From contig JAGATN010000020.1 in NCBI GenBank assembly GCA_017621225.1, forward strand, positions 1-62,899: a DNA stretch of 62,899 bases. Reading direction: 5' to 3'. Source of the stretch: Muribaculaceae bacterium. GTDB lineage: Bacteria; Bacteroidota; Bacteroidia; Bacteroidales; Muribaculaceae. The position numbers and the translations under genes were made by a program. The stretch's first letter is position 1. Each line of letters opens with the position of its first letter. Below the pieces are notes generated by a model. It worked only from the letters and a program-made list of their open reading frames with translations. It made no database searches and had not been told where the DNA came from. Shown here in pieces: positions 35,097-44,509 of the stretch.

Positions 35097-36224
35097 ATGA
35101 ATATTAGAACATTAGCACAGGCAATTTTGATATCGGCTCTTTCGGCGGCATCGATGTCATGTAATGGAAACGGTAAGGCTGCGGCTGCCGACGACGCATC
35201 GAAGCCCCTCACGGCTGCCGACATACTCCGCGCTCGGCTCGACAGCATAGCCGCTGCCGGAAAAGTGGCGTTCGGCCATCATGACGATCCGGTGTACGGA
35301 CATACATGGTGTGGCGATGAAAATCGCTCCGACGTGTTGGAGTCGTCAGGCGATTATCCCGCAGTGATGGATTGGGATCTTGGCGGATTGGAGCTTAATG
35401 ATACCGTCAATCTCGATAAGGTCAGCTTCAATCGCATACGTAGGGAAGTGGTTGCCCAGAATGCCCGTGGCGGTTTCAATACATTTAGCTGGCATACTCG
35501 CAATCCGGTTAATCTCGGCACCAGTTGGGAGGCCGGTGACACTACCATAGTGTCGAAGATAATGAATGATCCGGAAATCACTCAGCGTTATCGCGACAAT
35601 GTAAAGGCGTTGGCCGCTTTCTTCAATTCGCTTGTCGATGAGTCGGGCAACAAGATACCGGTAGTGTTCCGTCCGTGGCATGAGCATAGCGGCGACTGGT
35701 TTTGGTGGGGTTCGCGTCAATGCACTCCCGAGCAATACAAATTCCTCTGGCATGAAATGCGTAAGGTGATGGATGCCGAAGGCGTGGATAACGTGCTGTG
35801 GGCCTATTCGCCCGACAGAGTAAGGTCGGTTGAACAATATATGGAGCGTTATCCGGGCGATGAATATGTCGACATTCTCGGATCAGACGTATACCATTTT
35901 AACGGACAGGAGGGCCTTGAACAATATAATACCGATGCAGCGCGTTCGCTTGGCATAGCTGCCGACAAGGCGCAGAAGCGTAACAAAATTCTTGCATTCA
36001 CCGAAACCGGTAGCGAAGGCATTCCCATGGAATCGTGGTGGACCGACGTGCTGTTGCCCATCCTCGGTCGTTATCCGGTAAGTTACATCGTAGTATGGCG
36101 CAATGCGCACGATAATCCGCGTCACTATTACGTGCCGTTCAAGGGTCATCCCGCTGAAGCTTCGTTCGTTGAATTCCGTAACAATGAATCTACGTTGTTC
36201 GCAAAAGATATGAAACAATTTTAA
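35097..36224 (+). CDS. GH26 beta-mannanase / mannobiohydrolase lipoprotein
   Basis: A 375-residue lipoprotein. The signal ends at ASMSC with the lipidated Cys at 22. No acidic surface-export motif follows the Cys (NGNGK), so a periplasmic-facing location is more likely. In the GH26 domain the acid/base is E196 in RPWHEHSGDWFWWG and the nucleophile E303 in FTETGSEG. It cleaves beta-1,4-mannan, and GH26 enzymes in this context often release mannobiose. Next gene follows after 12 bp. Confidence 0.93.
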   Translation: MNIRTLAQAILISALSAASMSCNGNGKAAAADDASKPLTAADILRARLDSIAAAGKVAFGHHDDPVYGHTWCGDENRSDVLESSGDYPAVMDWDLGGLELNDTVNLDKVSFNRIRREVVAQNARGGFNTFSWHTRNPVNLGTSWEAGDTTIVSKIMNDPEITQRYRDNVKALAAFFNSLVDESGNKIPVVFRPWHEHSGDWFWWGSRQCTPEQYKFLWHEMRKVMDAEGVDNVLWAYSPDRVRSVEQYMERYPGDEYVDILGSDVYHFNGQEGLEQYNTDAARSLGIAADKAQKRNKILAFTETGSEGIPMESWWTDVLLPILGRYPVSYIVVWRNAHDNPRHYYVPFKGHPAEASFVEFRNNESTLFAKDMKQF

Positions 36225-36236
36225 TATAAATTCAAT

Positions 36237-37409
36237 ATGACATATTTCGATAAACGTAAATCGATGGTCGAGTCGCAGTACGAAGCGGTCATAAATAAGC
36301 CCAATAAGCCCATTGAGGGCAACGGAATTTATGAACGCTATGAAAATCCCGTAATTACGGCTCAATCGGTGCCCCCGTGTTGGCGATACGATTACAACCC
36401 TGCCACCAATCCGTTCTTTATGGAACGGATTGGGGTTAACGCCACTCTCAATTCAGGCGCCATTAAGTGGAATGGACGATATGTGCTGATGGTAAGAGTG
36501 GAGGGCATGGATCGTAAGTCGTACTTCGCTTTGGCCGAGAGCCCTAACGGCATCGACCATTTCCGCTTCGTGGGCAGGCCCATCACCATGCCCGACACTG
36601 ACAATCCGGCAACGAACGTTTACGACATGCGTCTTACCGCTCATGAGGACGGATGGGTTTACGGTCTGTTTTGCGTGGAGCGCCATGACGACTCTTGTCC
36701 GTCAGACTTGTCGGCGGCAACGGCTACCTGTGGCATCGCGCGCACCAAAGATTTGGTCAATTGGGAGCGTCTCCCCGACCTTAAGAGCCGGAGCCAGCAA
36801 CGCAACGTGGTGTTGCATCCCGAATTCGTCGATGGCAAATATGCTTTGTACACTCGTCCGCAGGACGGTTTCATCGATACCGGTAGCGGAGGCGGCATCG
36901 GTTGGGCTCTCGTCGACGACATTACCCACGCCGAGATAACCGACGAAACGATAATCGATGCGCGTTATTACCATACCATTAAGGAGGTTAAGAACGGCGA
37001 AGGCCCGCACCCCATAAAAACGCCCAAGGGGTGGTTGCACCTGGCGCATGGCGTGCGAGGATGTGCTTCGGGATTGCGTTACGTGCTGTATATGTACATG
37101 ACCGCGCTCGACGAGCCGTGGCGCAAGATAGCTTCGCCCGGCGGATATTTTATGGCTCCCGTGGGTGAGGAATACATGGGCGACGTAATGAATGTGCTGT
37201 TCTCGAACGGTTGGATTGCCGATGAGGATGGTATGGTCTACATCTACTATGCGTCGAGCGACACTCGCATGCATGTGGCCACGTCGACCATCGACCGTCT
37301 GGTGGATTATTGCCTTAATACGCCCGAGGACAAGCTGACCACTACGGAGTCGGTGCGTACCATAAATCGACTTATTGATGCCAACGAACGGTTTTTAGGT
37401 TCGTTGTAA
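36237..37409 (+). CDS. GH130 4-O-beta-D-mannosyl-D-glucose phosphorylase
   Basis: A 390-residue five-bladed propeller enzyme of GH130. Recognisable stretches: [55 protein letters not shown] and [19 protein letters not shown]. In a locus with an AGE-type epimerase it would phosphorolyse mannosyl-glucose to mannose 1-phosphate and glucose. No signal peptide, so cytoplasmic. Overlaps the next gene's start (TAATG). Confidence 0.93.
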   Translation: MTYFDKRKSMVESQYEAVINKPNKPIEGNGIYERYENPVITAQSVPPCWRYDYNPATNPFFMERIGVNATLNSGAIKWNGRYVLMVRVEGMDRKSYFALAESPNGIDHFRFVGRPITMPDTDNPATNVYDMRLTAHEDGWVYGLFCVERHDDSCPSDLSAATATCGIARTKDLVNWERLPDLKSRSQQRNVVLHPEFVDGKYALYTRPQDGFIDTGSGGGIGWALVDDITHAEITDETIIDARYYHTIKEVKNGEGPHPIKTPKGWLHLAHGVRGCASGLRYVLYMYMTALDEPWRKIASPGGYFMAPVGEEYMGDVMNVLFSNGWIADEDGMVYIYYASSDTRMHVATSTIDRLVDYCLNTPEDKLTTTESVRTINRLIDANERFLGSL

Positions 37410-38878
37410 TGACAAATTCACGCATTATGGCTTCGTTGACAGAGAAAGTAGGCTACGGATTGGGCGATATGTCCTCGTCGATGTTTTGGAAAGTGTTCAG
37501 TTACTATCTGCCTTTCTTCTATTCAAATATATTCGGACTGTCGCTCGTCGACGCCGGCGTGTTGGTTTTGGTTACGCGTGTTTGGGATGCATTGTCCGAT
37601 CCGATGATGGGCATTGTGGCCGACCGCACCTCCACGCGCTGGGGGAAATATCGCCCTTATCTGTTATGGGTCGCTGCGCCGTTTTCGATATGCGGAATAT
37701 TGCTGTTCACCACCCCCGACTGGTCGTATGGCGCCAAGCTCGTATGGGCCTACGTCACCTACATACTTATGATGACCGTCTATACCGGCATAAACGTGCC
37801 TTATGGCGCCATGCTTGGGGTGATAAGCGAGAATTCACGCGAAAAAACGGTGTTTTCGGCTTATAGAATGTTTTTTGCCTATGGAGGATCGTTCGTGGCT
37901 CTTGCCGTATGGGAGCCGCTGTGCGATATGTTTTCCGATCTGTTCGGACTCTCGTTGCAGTCGAGTTGGCAGATGTCCATGGCTGTTATTGCTGTAGCAT
38001 GTTTCGTGTTGTTCATAGGATGTTTTCTGTTCACGCGCGAACATCTGCACACGGTGTCAAATGTAAGCATAATGCGCGATTTCAAGGCTCTCATCTGCAA
38101 TAGGCCGTGGTGGATTCTTGTCGGCGCCGCGTTGTGCTTCAATCTGTTCTGCACGGTCAGAGGTGCTACGGTGGCATACTTCTTTGCCGACGTGATAGGC
38201 CCCGATGCAAATTTGTGCATATTCACGTTGTCATTCGTTTTTTATTCCGGACTGTTTCTGAGCATAGGCGAGGTGGCCAACATGGCCGGCGTGGCGCTTA
38301 CGGTGCCGGTGTCGGGCGCGCTTGGCAAAAAGAGCACCTTCATTTGTGTCAACGTGCTGCTGGTTATTCTGAGCGTGGCATTCTTTTACGTGCCGCTTAC
38401 TGCCGGCGGATATTGGTGGATGCTGATTCTGCAAATCGCCATATCGTTGCTGACGGGCATGATGTCGCCGCTTATATGGTCCATGTATGCCGACGTGTCC
38501 GATTATTCCGAGTTGCGTTATCGCACGGCCTCCACGGGTCTCATATTCTCATCTTCGTCGATGGCCCAGAAGTTTGGCGGTGCCATTGGGGGCGCGGCGG
38601 TGCTTTGGCTGCTCGAAATGGGCGGTTACTCGGTTAACACCGGTGTTGCCGACCAACAGATTGTGCAGCCTGCCGGTGCAATAGCGTGGCTATGGTATCT
38701 GATGACGTTCATACCGGCTGCCATATCAGTGCTCGCGGTGGTGATAGTATGGTTCTATCCGCTTACCACCAAGCGTGTCGACGAAATGGCGGTTGAACTC
38801 AAGTCGCTGCGCGCGGACTCCGATAAGGACATTCCGCAGCAGGACGAGATGACTGATTATGCAAACACTAATTCATGA
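37409..38878 (+). CDS. GPH-family (MFS) sugar:cation symporter
   Basis: A 489-residue inner-membrane transporter with 12 helices. The GPH signature region is DALSDPMMGIVADRTSTRWGKYRPYLLW near residues 60-90, and the N-terminus KVGYGLGDMSSSMFWKVFSYYLPFFYSNIFGL is typical. Probably carries mannobiose or larger manno-oligosaccharides from periplasm to cytoplasm. Coupled to GH130 upstream (1-bp overlap) and to the epimerase downstream (ATGA). Confidence 0.92.
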   Translation: MTNSRIMASLTEKVGYGLGDMSSSMFWKVFSYYLPFFYSNIFGLSLVDAGVLVLVTRVWDALSDPMMGIVADRTSTRWGKYRPYLLWVAAPFSICGILLFTTPDWSYGAKLVWAYVTYILMMTVYTGINVPYGAMLGVISENSREKTVFSAYRMFFAYGGSFVALAVWEPLCDMFSDLFGLSLQSSWQMSMAVIAVACFVLFIGCFLFTREHLHTVSNVSIMRDFKALICNRPWWILVGAALCFNLFCTVRGATVAYFFADVIGPDANLCIFTLSFVFYSGLFLSIGEVANMAGVALTVPVSGALGKKSTFICVNVLLVILSVAFFYVPLTAGGYWWMLILQIAISLLTGMMSPLIWSMYADVSDYSELRYRTASTGLIFSSSSMAQKFGGAIGGAAVLWLLEMGGYSVNTGVADQQIVQPAGAIAWLWYLMTFIPAAISVLAVVIVWFYPLTTKRVDEMAVELKSLRADSDKDIPQQDEMTDYANTNS

Positions 38879-40077
38879 TTCATATGGATGCGGAAACGAA
38901 AAACTGTTTCAAACGACAGCTCCTCGATAATCTAACTGACTGCATACTGCCGTACTGGATTGACAAGATGGTCGACCCTGCCGGCGGATTTTACGGAGAG
39001 CGCGACGGATACGACCACCTTGTCGACGGCGCGCCCAAGGGCGCAATACTGAATGCCCGGTTGCTCTGGACTTTCTCGGCGGCATATGGAGTTACTGCGC
39101 ACGCGGAATATCTCGACATGTCGCGGCGGGCAAAAGATTATATCGTCGATAACTTTATCGACCGACAATATGGCGGCGTTTATTGGTCGCTCGATGCCAA
39201 TGGGCTTCCGCTCGATACCAAGAAGCAATTCTATGCCATAGCCTTCACCATATATGCGTTGGCCGAATATTATCGCGTCACCAACGATGGCTCGGCGCTC
39301 GATGAAGCCATAGCGCTGTTCGACGTCATAGAGTCGCGCAGCCGCGATCGCGCGAACGGCGGATATTTCGAGGCATCGACGCGCGATTGGAAGCCGATAT
39401 CCGATATGCGCCTGAGCGACAAGGATGTAAATTCATGTAAAACCATGAACACGCACCTGCACATAATAGAGGGCTACACGGCTCTTTTGAGGGTGTGGAA
39501 CGACGAGCGGTTGCGCGAGGCGGTGCGCTCGTTGCTGCGCGTGTTCTTCGAGCATATCGAGGATGCCGCCACCCACCATTTGGGATTGTTTTTTGACGAC
39601 GAATGGCGTCGCGTAGACAATGCCATATCGTATGGACACGACATAGAGGCGTCATGGCTGTTGCTCGAAACGGCGCAATTGCTTGGCGAACCCGACTTGC
39701 TCGACGCGGCGCTCCGGCATACGCGATTGATTGCCGATGCTGCCCTCGAAGGTCGATGCTTTGACGGGTCGATGATTTACGAGCGCCACCAGTCGGGCGC
39801 ATACGATAACGAGAAACACTGGTGGGTGCAGGCCGAAAATGTGGTCGGGCAATTGTATCTGGCGGCTTATCATGGCCGCGAGGATGCCGTCGACCTCGCT
39901 TGGCAGTCATGGCAATACATACTTTGCAATCTTGTCGACTATGGAGCCGGCGAGTGGTATTGGAGTCGTTTGCCCGACGGATCGGTAAATCGCGCCGACG
40001 ACAAAGCCGGATTCTGGAAATGCCCCTATCACAACTCGCGCATGTGCATCGAAGCCTTGCGGCTGCTCGGCGATTGA
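38875..40077 (+). CDS. AGE-family 2-epimerase (cellobiose/mannobiose 2-epimerase)
   Basis: A 400-residue (alpha/alpha)6-barrel enzyme. Typical stretches: DPAGGFYGERDGYDHLVDGAPKGAILNARLLWTFS, GHDIEASWLLLE and KHWWVQAENVVGQLYLA, which carry the conserved catalytic histidine and glutamate-type residues of the AGE/CE family. It converts the reducing mannose of mannobiose to glucose, making the substrate for the GH130 enzyme. Last gene of the operon, starting inside the transporter's stop codon. Confidence 0.92.
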   Translation: MIHMDAETKNCFKRQLLDNLTDCILPYWIDKMVDPAGGFYGERDGYDHLVDGAPKGAILNARLLWTFSAAYGVTAHAEYLDMSRRAKDYIVDNFIDRQYGGVYWSLDANGLPLDTKKQFYAIAFTIYALAEYYRVTNDGSALDEAIALFDVIESRSRDRANGGYFEASTRDWKPISDMRLSDKDVNSCKTMNTHLHIIEGYTALLRVWNDERLREAVRSLLRVFFEHIEDAATHHLGLFFDDEWRRVDNAISYGHDIEASWLLLETAQLLGEPDLLDAALRHTRLIADAALEGRCFDGSMIYERHQSGAYDNEKHWWVQAENVVGQLYLAAYHGREDAVDLAWQSWQYILCNLVDYGAGEWYWSRLPDGSVNRADDKAGFWKCPYHNSRMCIEALRLLGD

Positions 40078-40089
40078 CGATACGTAATC

Positions 40090-40488
40090 TTATCCCACGC
40101 CTATCAGCTCTATGTCGAATATGAGCGTGGAGCCGCCGGGTATGCCCGGTTGCGAGAATCGTCCATATCCCATTTCGGCAGGCAGATATATCTCCCATCT
40201 GTCGCCTACGTGCATCTGTTGCAGCGCTATTATCCAGCCTTGTATGAGATCGCGCAGACGCATTGCCGGGGCCGTGGAGCCTCGACTGCTGTCGAATTGC
40301 TTCCCGTTTATGGTTCGGCCCGTGTAGTGCACCACCACTACGCTGTTGCGGCTCGGCGAGGGCGCGGATGCATTGCCCTTTCGTATCACTTTGTAATAGA
40401 TGCCTTTGTCTATCGGCATCACGCCCGGCTCCTGACTTTTGTTATGGAGCCATTCGCGATTTTTGAGTATATAGTCTTGTTTTGCCAT
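40090..40488 (-). CDS. FKBP-type peptidyl-prolyl isomerase
   Basis: A 132-residue single FKBP domain: VVVHYTGRTINGKQFDSS, GWIIALQQMHVGDRWEIYLPAEMGYG and STLIFDIELIGVG are the canonical FKBP strands and loop. No signal peptide, so probably cytoplasmic. Downstream of and 1 bp from the rhodanese gene on the same strand. Convergent with the mannan operon, with a 12-bp gap. Confidence 0.93.
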   Translation of the reverse strand: MAKQDYILKNREWLHNKSQEPGVMPIDKGIYYKVIRKGNASAPSPSRNSVVVVHYTGRTINGKQFDSSRGSTAPAMRLRDLIQGWIIALQQMHVGDRWEIYLPAEMGYGRFSQPGIPGGSTLIFDIELIGVG

Positions 40489-40489
40489 T

Positions 40490-40876
40490 TCATTCTTTTT
40501 TTCGCGTGACGGGCAGCTTCTGTTTTTGCCATTCCAACATGCCTCCGCGCATGTCGATCACTTTGTAGCCCTTCTGTTTTAGCTTCACGGCTGCTTCGTG
40601 GCTTCGCCGGCCACTGCGGCAATACACGTAATAGGTAGGCGCGAGGCTTAGTCGGCTTACTCCTTTGTCGAATTCCTCTTTGTCGAGATAATTTAGCGGA
40701 ATGGCGTTTTCGATGTGCCCTTCGGCATATTCGTCAGGACGTCGCACGTCGATCACTACGGCCGTGGAATCATTCGTATATGCTTCGTAAAATGCTTTGG
40801 GCGAGAGCGTAACTATGTCTTCGCCGCCGCTTCCATACAGCCCCAAGGCTGCCAGTATTGATATTATGAAACTCAT
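40490..40876 (-). CDS. Rhodanese-like domain protein
   Basis: A 128-residue single rhodanese domain with active-site Cys86 in YCRSGRRS, and VIDVRRPDEYAEGHIENAIPL at residues 41-61. A short hydrophobic start (MSFIISILAALGLYG) could be a signal or anchor. An ATG at 41101 adds 75 residues unlike the family and crossing the divergent promoter, so it was not used. Sulfur-transfer or persulfide handling in the envelope is the general expectation. Confidence 0.88.
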   Translation of the reverse strand: MSFIISILAALGLYGSGGEDIVTLSPKAFYEAYTNDSTAVVIDVRRPDEYAEGHIENAIPLNYLDKEEFDKGVSRLSLAPTYYVYCRSGRRSHEAAVKLKQKGYKVIDMRGGMLEWQKQKLPVTRKKE

Positions 40877-40945
40877 GGTGTTGGATGTTTTGTTGCAAAT
40901 TAAACAAAAAATACTTGATTTTTGTGTAATTTTGCGCCCGGAAAA

Positions 40946-41284
40946 ATGAAAAAAGTAATAGTTGAATACACCGCACGGATGTTGCTTTTGTTTTTCGCAT
41001 ATTTTTATTGCGGAAACGCCCTTTGCATACATTCGCATTTGAATGGCAACTATTACATCGTGCACTCCCATCCCTATCTTCCGGGAACGCCCCACTCCCA
41101 TTCCGACAACTCAATCGTTACAATAGCCAATTTCAATTCGGCCATGACGTCGATGGAGGTGGGCTCCGAGACGTTCGTTGATTCGCCGTATGTCGATTGG
41201 TGCACGTGCTACTTCGGTAATGAAATAATCTGTGCGTCGACGCATGAGGTATGCAATCTTATGCGCGCACCTCCCACTGTCTGA
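40946..41284 (+). CDS. Small histidine-rich exported protein, likely metal-related
   Basis: A 112-residue protein with a hydrophobic start (MLLLFFAYFYCGNALC) and a histidine cluster (HSHLNGNYYIVHSHPYLPGTPHSH) right after it. Cysteines occur further on in WCTCYFGNEIICAS. It lies about 90 bp upstream of a TonB-dependent receptor on the same strand. In Bacteroidetes such His-rich small proteins often sit next to metal-uptake receptors, so zinc or another transition metal is my guess. A perfect -7 box TAATTTTG (40927-40934) is only 11 nt before the ATG. An in-frame ATG exists at 40922. Confidence 0.7.
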   Translation: MKKVIVEYTARMLLLFFAYFYCGNALCIHSHLNGNYYIVHSHPYLPGTPHSHSDNSIVTIANFNSAMTSMEVGSETFVDSPYVDWCTCYFGNEIICASTHEVCNLMRAPPTV

Positions 41285-41373
41285 AATATTTAGAATTATT
41301 GATGCAACTTAAACCGACGGTTCGGGTCGCTTCGCTGTGTGCTATATTAACTAAACATTTCAGATAACTTATT

Positions 41374-43689
41374 ATGCTTAAACATATTATTGTGTCGGCA
41401 CTGTCGATGGTGCTCGGCTGTTTCGTGTTGTCGGCTGCGTCGTCGGGCTTTGTGGCGCCTTCCGACGCAAACATCAACGGACATGTGATTGATAAAACTA
41501 CCGGTGAACATGTGTCATATTGTACCATCCATATCATCGGCACGTCGATAGCGGTTCTTACCGACGGGTCGGGCCATTATGTGCTTCGCGACCTCAAACC
41601 GGGAAAATACAGCGTCGAGGCGGCGCTTACCGGCTATGCTTCGCAAACCAAAGAGGTGGACGTGGTGGCCGGAAAAACCATTGAATTGAATTTTGAAATA
41701 TCGCCCGACGACATGATGCTTGAGCAGGTGGTGGTCACCGGCAGCAAGAGCGAGCAGAAGCGTCGCAACAGTCCTTCGTTGGTAAGCGTGGTGACCGGAA
41801 AGACTTTCGATTTGATAAATGCCTGTTCGCTTGCCGATGGATTGAGCTTTCAGCCGGGAGTGAGGGTCGAGAACGATTGTCAGAACTGCGGGTTCACCCA
41901 AGTGCGCATAAACGGGCTCGACGGACACTATTCGCAGATACTTATGAATTCGCGTCCGGTTTTCTCCGCGCTTACCGGAGTTTACGGGCTCGAGCAGATT
42001 CCGGCCAATATGATAGATAGGGTAGAGGTGATGCGTGGCGGCGGCTCGGCGCTTTTCGGATCATCGGCAATAGGGGGCACCGTCAATATAATAACGCGCG
42101 ACCCGATGGTCAATTATGTGGAGGCCGGGCATTCCGTCACGTCGATGGGCATGTCGGGCGCTCTCGACAACAATACCACCATAAACGCATCGGTGGTAAA
42201 CGATAATAATCGTGCCGGCATGTTCGTGTTCGGGCAGAATCGCTACCGCGACGGCTACGACGACAATGGCGACGGATTCACCGAAATAGCTCAGTTGAAA
42301 ACTCAGACCATGGGTGTCAGATCGTTTCTGCGCGCTTCGGACGACATGAAGATAACGGCCGAGTACCACGGCACCCACGAATATCGTCGCGGAGGCGACA
42401 ATCTCGACCTGCCCCCTTATGAAGCGTGGGTGGCCGAGCAGGTGGAACATGACATTCACGGCGGCGAATTGTCGGTCGACTATTGGTCGAAAGGCCGAGG
42501 CGACCATTTGAACGTGTTTGGCGCGGTGCAGAATACGAGACGAAAAAGTTACTATGGCAGCGAGCTCGACCCGAATGCCTACGGGCGCACTCATGACCTC
42601 GTGGCCACGGGCGGCGTACAGCTTACGCATTCATTCAACCGGCTGTGGTTCATGCCGTCCGAATTGATAGCCGGCGTGGAGTACGACTACAATTATCTTA
42701 ACGACGTTACGATAGGTTACGACCACGACATAACGCAGAAGGTAAACATCTTCAGCGGATATTTTCAGAATGAATGGCGCGACGACCGCTGGGGCTTCCT
42801 CTTGGGATGCAGGGTCGACAACCACTCCATGATCGACAATCCTATCTTTTCGCCGCGCGCCAACATTCGCTTCAACCCCTCCGACGAGTTCAATTTTCGG
42901 TTGTCGTATTCCACCGGATTCCGGTCGCCGCAGGCTTACGACGAGGATTTCCACGTGGCCATAGTTGGTGGCGAGCGCGTGGTCACGGTGCTGGCCAAGG
43001 ATCTGAAGCAGGAGAGCAGCAACAGCATAAGTGCGTCGGCCGACATGTATCATCGTTTCGGATCGGTGCAGACCAACTTTATGGTTGAAGGCTTCTATAT
43101 CGACCTCCGCGACGTTTTCGCGTTGCGAAAGCTCGAACAGCCCGACGACAAGGGCAACGACGTGCTCGAACGCTATAATGGAGTGGGCGCGCGCGTTTGG
43201 GGCGTTAACGTAGAGGGTAAGGTGATATTGCCCATACGCCTTCAGGTGCAGGGAGGGTTGACCTGGCAGCGCAGCCGCTACAAGGAACCTGAGCATTGGA
43301 GCGAGAATCCCGACATAGCGCCCGTGAAGCGCATGTTCCGCACGCCCGACCTTTACGGCTATCTGACGGTCAACTACGATATCACCTCGAAGCTCAGTGC
43401 CTCGCTGTCGGGCACATACACCGGCCCGATGCTGGTGCAGCATCTCGAAGGCTCGGGAACGCCCGTCGACGTGGCGGTGACCACGTCGCGATTCTTCGAT
43501 GCAAGCGTCAAGCTGTCGTATGAATTCAAGATAATGAACAGCGTGTGCATAGAACCTGGCATAGGGCTGACCAACATATTCAACAGCTATCAGCGCGATT
43601 TTGACACCGGTTATCTTCGCGACTCAGGCTACATTTACGGCCCGTCGATGCCGCGAAGCCTGTATGCTACGGTAAAGATACATCTTTGA
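41374..43689 (+). CDS. TonB-dependent outer-membrane receptor
   Basis: A 771-residue receptor: signal peptide (about 1-27), carboxypeptidase-regulatory-like domain (INGHVIDKTTGEHVSYCTIHIIGT...), plug with VEVMRGGGSALFGSSAIGGTVNII near residue 215, then a beta barrel ending in the aromatic-type C-terminus YATVKIHL. The plug carries ENDCQNCGFTQVRINGL (residues 168-184), a CxxC pattern I associate with a metal-receptor subgroup. No SusD partner, so it is not a SusC glycan porin. The small His-rich gene upstream supports metal uptake. Confidence 0.92.
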   Translation: MLKHIIVSALSMVLGCFVLSAASSGFVAPSDANINGHVIDKTTGEHVSYCTIHIIGTSIAVLTDGSGHYVLRDLKPGKYSVEAALTGYASQTKEVDVVAGKTIELNFEISPDDMMLEQVVVTGSKSEQKRRNSPSLVSVVTGKTFDLINACSLADGLSFQPGVRVENDCQNCGFTQVRINGLDGHYSQILMNSRPVFSALTGVYGLEQIPANMIDRVEVMRGGGSALFGSSAIGGTVNIITRDPMVNYVEAGHSVTSMGMSGALDNNTTINASVVNDNNRAGMFVFGQNRYRDGYDDNGDGFTEIAQLKTQTMGVRSFLRASDDMKITAEYHGTHEYRRGGDNLDLPPYEAWVAEQVEHDIHGGELSVDYWSKGRGDHLNVFGAVQNTRRKSYYGSELDPNAYGRTHDLVATGGVQLTHSFNRLWFMPSELIAGVEYDYNYLNDVTIGYDHDITQKVNIFSGYFQNEWRDDRWGFLLGCRVDNHSMIDNPIFSPRANIRFNPSDEFNFRLSYSTGFRSPQAYDEDFHVAIVGGERVVTVLAKDLKQESSNSISASADMYHRFGSVQTNFMVEGFYIDLRDVFALRKLEQPDDKGNDVLERYNGVGARVWGVNVEGKVILPIRLQVQGGLTWQRSRYKEPEHWSENPDIAPVKRMFRTPDLYGYLTVNYDITSKLSASLSGTYTGPMLVQHLEGSGTPVDVAVTTSRFFDASVKLSYEFKIMNSVCIEPGIGLTNIFNSYQRDFDTGYLRDSGYIYGPSMPRSLYATVKIHL

Positions 43690-43711
43690 TTGCAGCATGT
43701 CGCACTGCAAT

Positions 43712-43751
43712 GATAAGCCCCGGAACGCATCGTGCGTTTCCGGGGCTTATC
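43712..43751. terminator. Bidirectional terminator hairpin
   Basis: GATAAGCCCCGGAA pairs with TTCCGGGGCTTATC around an 11-12-nt loop, essentially perfect. Between the convergent TonB receptor and lipoprotein genes. A smaller TGCAG/CTGCA hairpin precedes it at 43691-43709. Confidence 0.8.
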
Positions 43752-43790
43752 GTGAGTTAACAGGCGTTAATATGAAAAAATTAAAATCGG

Positions 43791-44396
43791 TTACAGCGCA
43801 CCTTGACGGGTAAGGTAATAATCATGGCTTGAAATCTCAAACTCCAATACGTCGCCTTTTATCTTCACGTCATCGATTCGCTTCAGTGCAAAATATTTGT
43901 TTTGCAGATCCTGCGTGATGCGATTTTTGATATGTTCCATGACCTGAGGCTTTATGGAGTCGGTGGCGGCCGACGCGTCGGTGTTGAGCATGTTCATAGT
44001 GAGTACCACGGCTTTCGGGTCGATTTCGACGCTAAGCGTGGTCACGTCGATGTTGAGGTTTACTTCATCATCGTCTACCGCCTGCCACGTGCCGTTTACC
44101 GAAGCCGAAGCCGCTGCCGAGAGGCTGAAAGGCTGCATCACCCCCTGCGACTGGTCGATGCCTCCGTTTACCGAAAGCATGGTGCTTATGAGTACCTGTC
44201 CGCCGTTTTTTATTGCGGCATCGGGCGTAAACGTATAAGTGTCTATCGTGGTAGTGGCTCCGAAGGCGTTGTCGGTGAGCCGTTCGGGCGCACCGGTCCA
44301 AGAGCCTTCCAGTTTCGAAGCCAATTTTTTCGATTCGTCACATGAGCATAGCCCCACAAGCATAAGAGCCGCCAACATAAGAGCGCATTTTTTCAT
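43791..44396 (-). CDS. DUF4923-like lipoprotein, unknown function
   Basis: A 201-residue lipoprotein: signal MKKCALMLAALMLVGLCSC with the lipidated Cys near residue 19. A start at 44405 (MTIMKK) is also possible. The body reads like a lipocalin-type or calycin fold (LEGSWTGAPERL, TIDTYTFTPD, GTWQAVDDDEVNLNIDVTTLSVEI, LKRIDDVKIKGDVLEFE). I place it in the DUF4923 group of Bacteroidetes only tentatively. Monocistronic. Confidence 0.7.
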   Translation of the reverse strand: MKKCALMLAALMLVGLCSCDESKKLASKLEGSWTGAPERLTDNAFGATTTIDTYTFTPDAAIKNGGQVLISTMLSVNGGIDQSQGVMQPFSLSAAASASVNGTWQAVDDDEVNLNIDVTTLSVEIDPKAVVLTMNMLNTDASAATDSIKPQVMEHIKNRITQDLQNKYFALKRIDDVKIKGDVLEFEISSHDYYLTRQGAL

Positions 44397-44478
44397 AATT
44401 GTCAAATTTGTTTAATATTGTATTTGTAATTTTAACGAATAAGATGGTCAAAAGTTTCGAATCACACATAATAATTAT

Positions 44479-44486
44479 TAACTTTG
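44479..44486 (+). promoter_or_regulatory. -7 box of the fumarase gene
   Basis: TAACTTTG fits TAnnTTTG and lies 23 nt before the start codon. TTTC sits at the -33 position with a 20-nt spacer, one mismatch to TTTG. Confidence 0.6.
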
Positions 44487-44509
44487 CCGTAACATAAAAA
44501 GTAACAGAC

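Noticed and set aside
40877-41101. N-terminal extension of the rhodanese protein from ATG 41101
   Set aside because: The extra 75 residues do not look like a domain, run through the divergent promoter region and antisense to the His-rich gene.
41374-43689. SusC-type glycan porin of the mannan locus
   Set aside because: Separated from the mannan genes by opposite-strand FKBP and rhodanese genes, no SusD partner, length about 770 rather than about 1000, and it is preceded by a His-rich protein.
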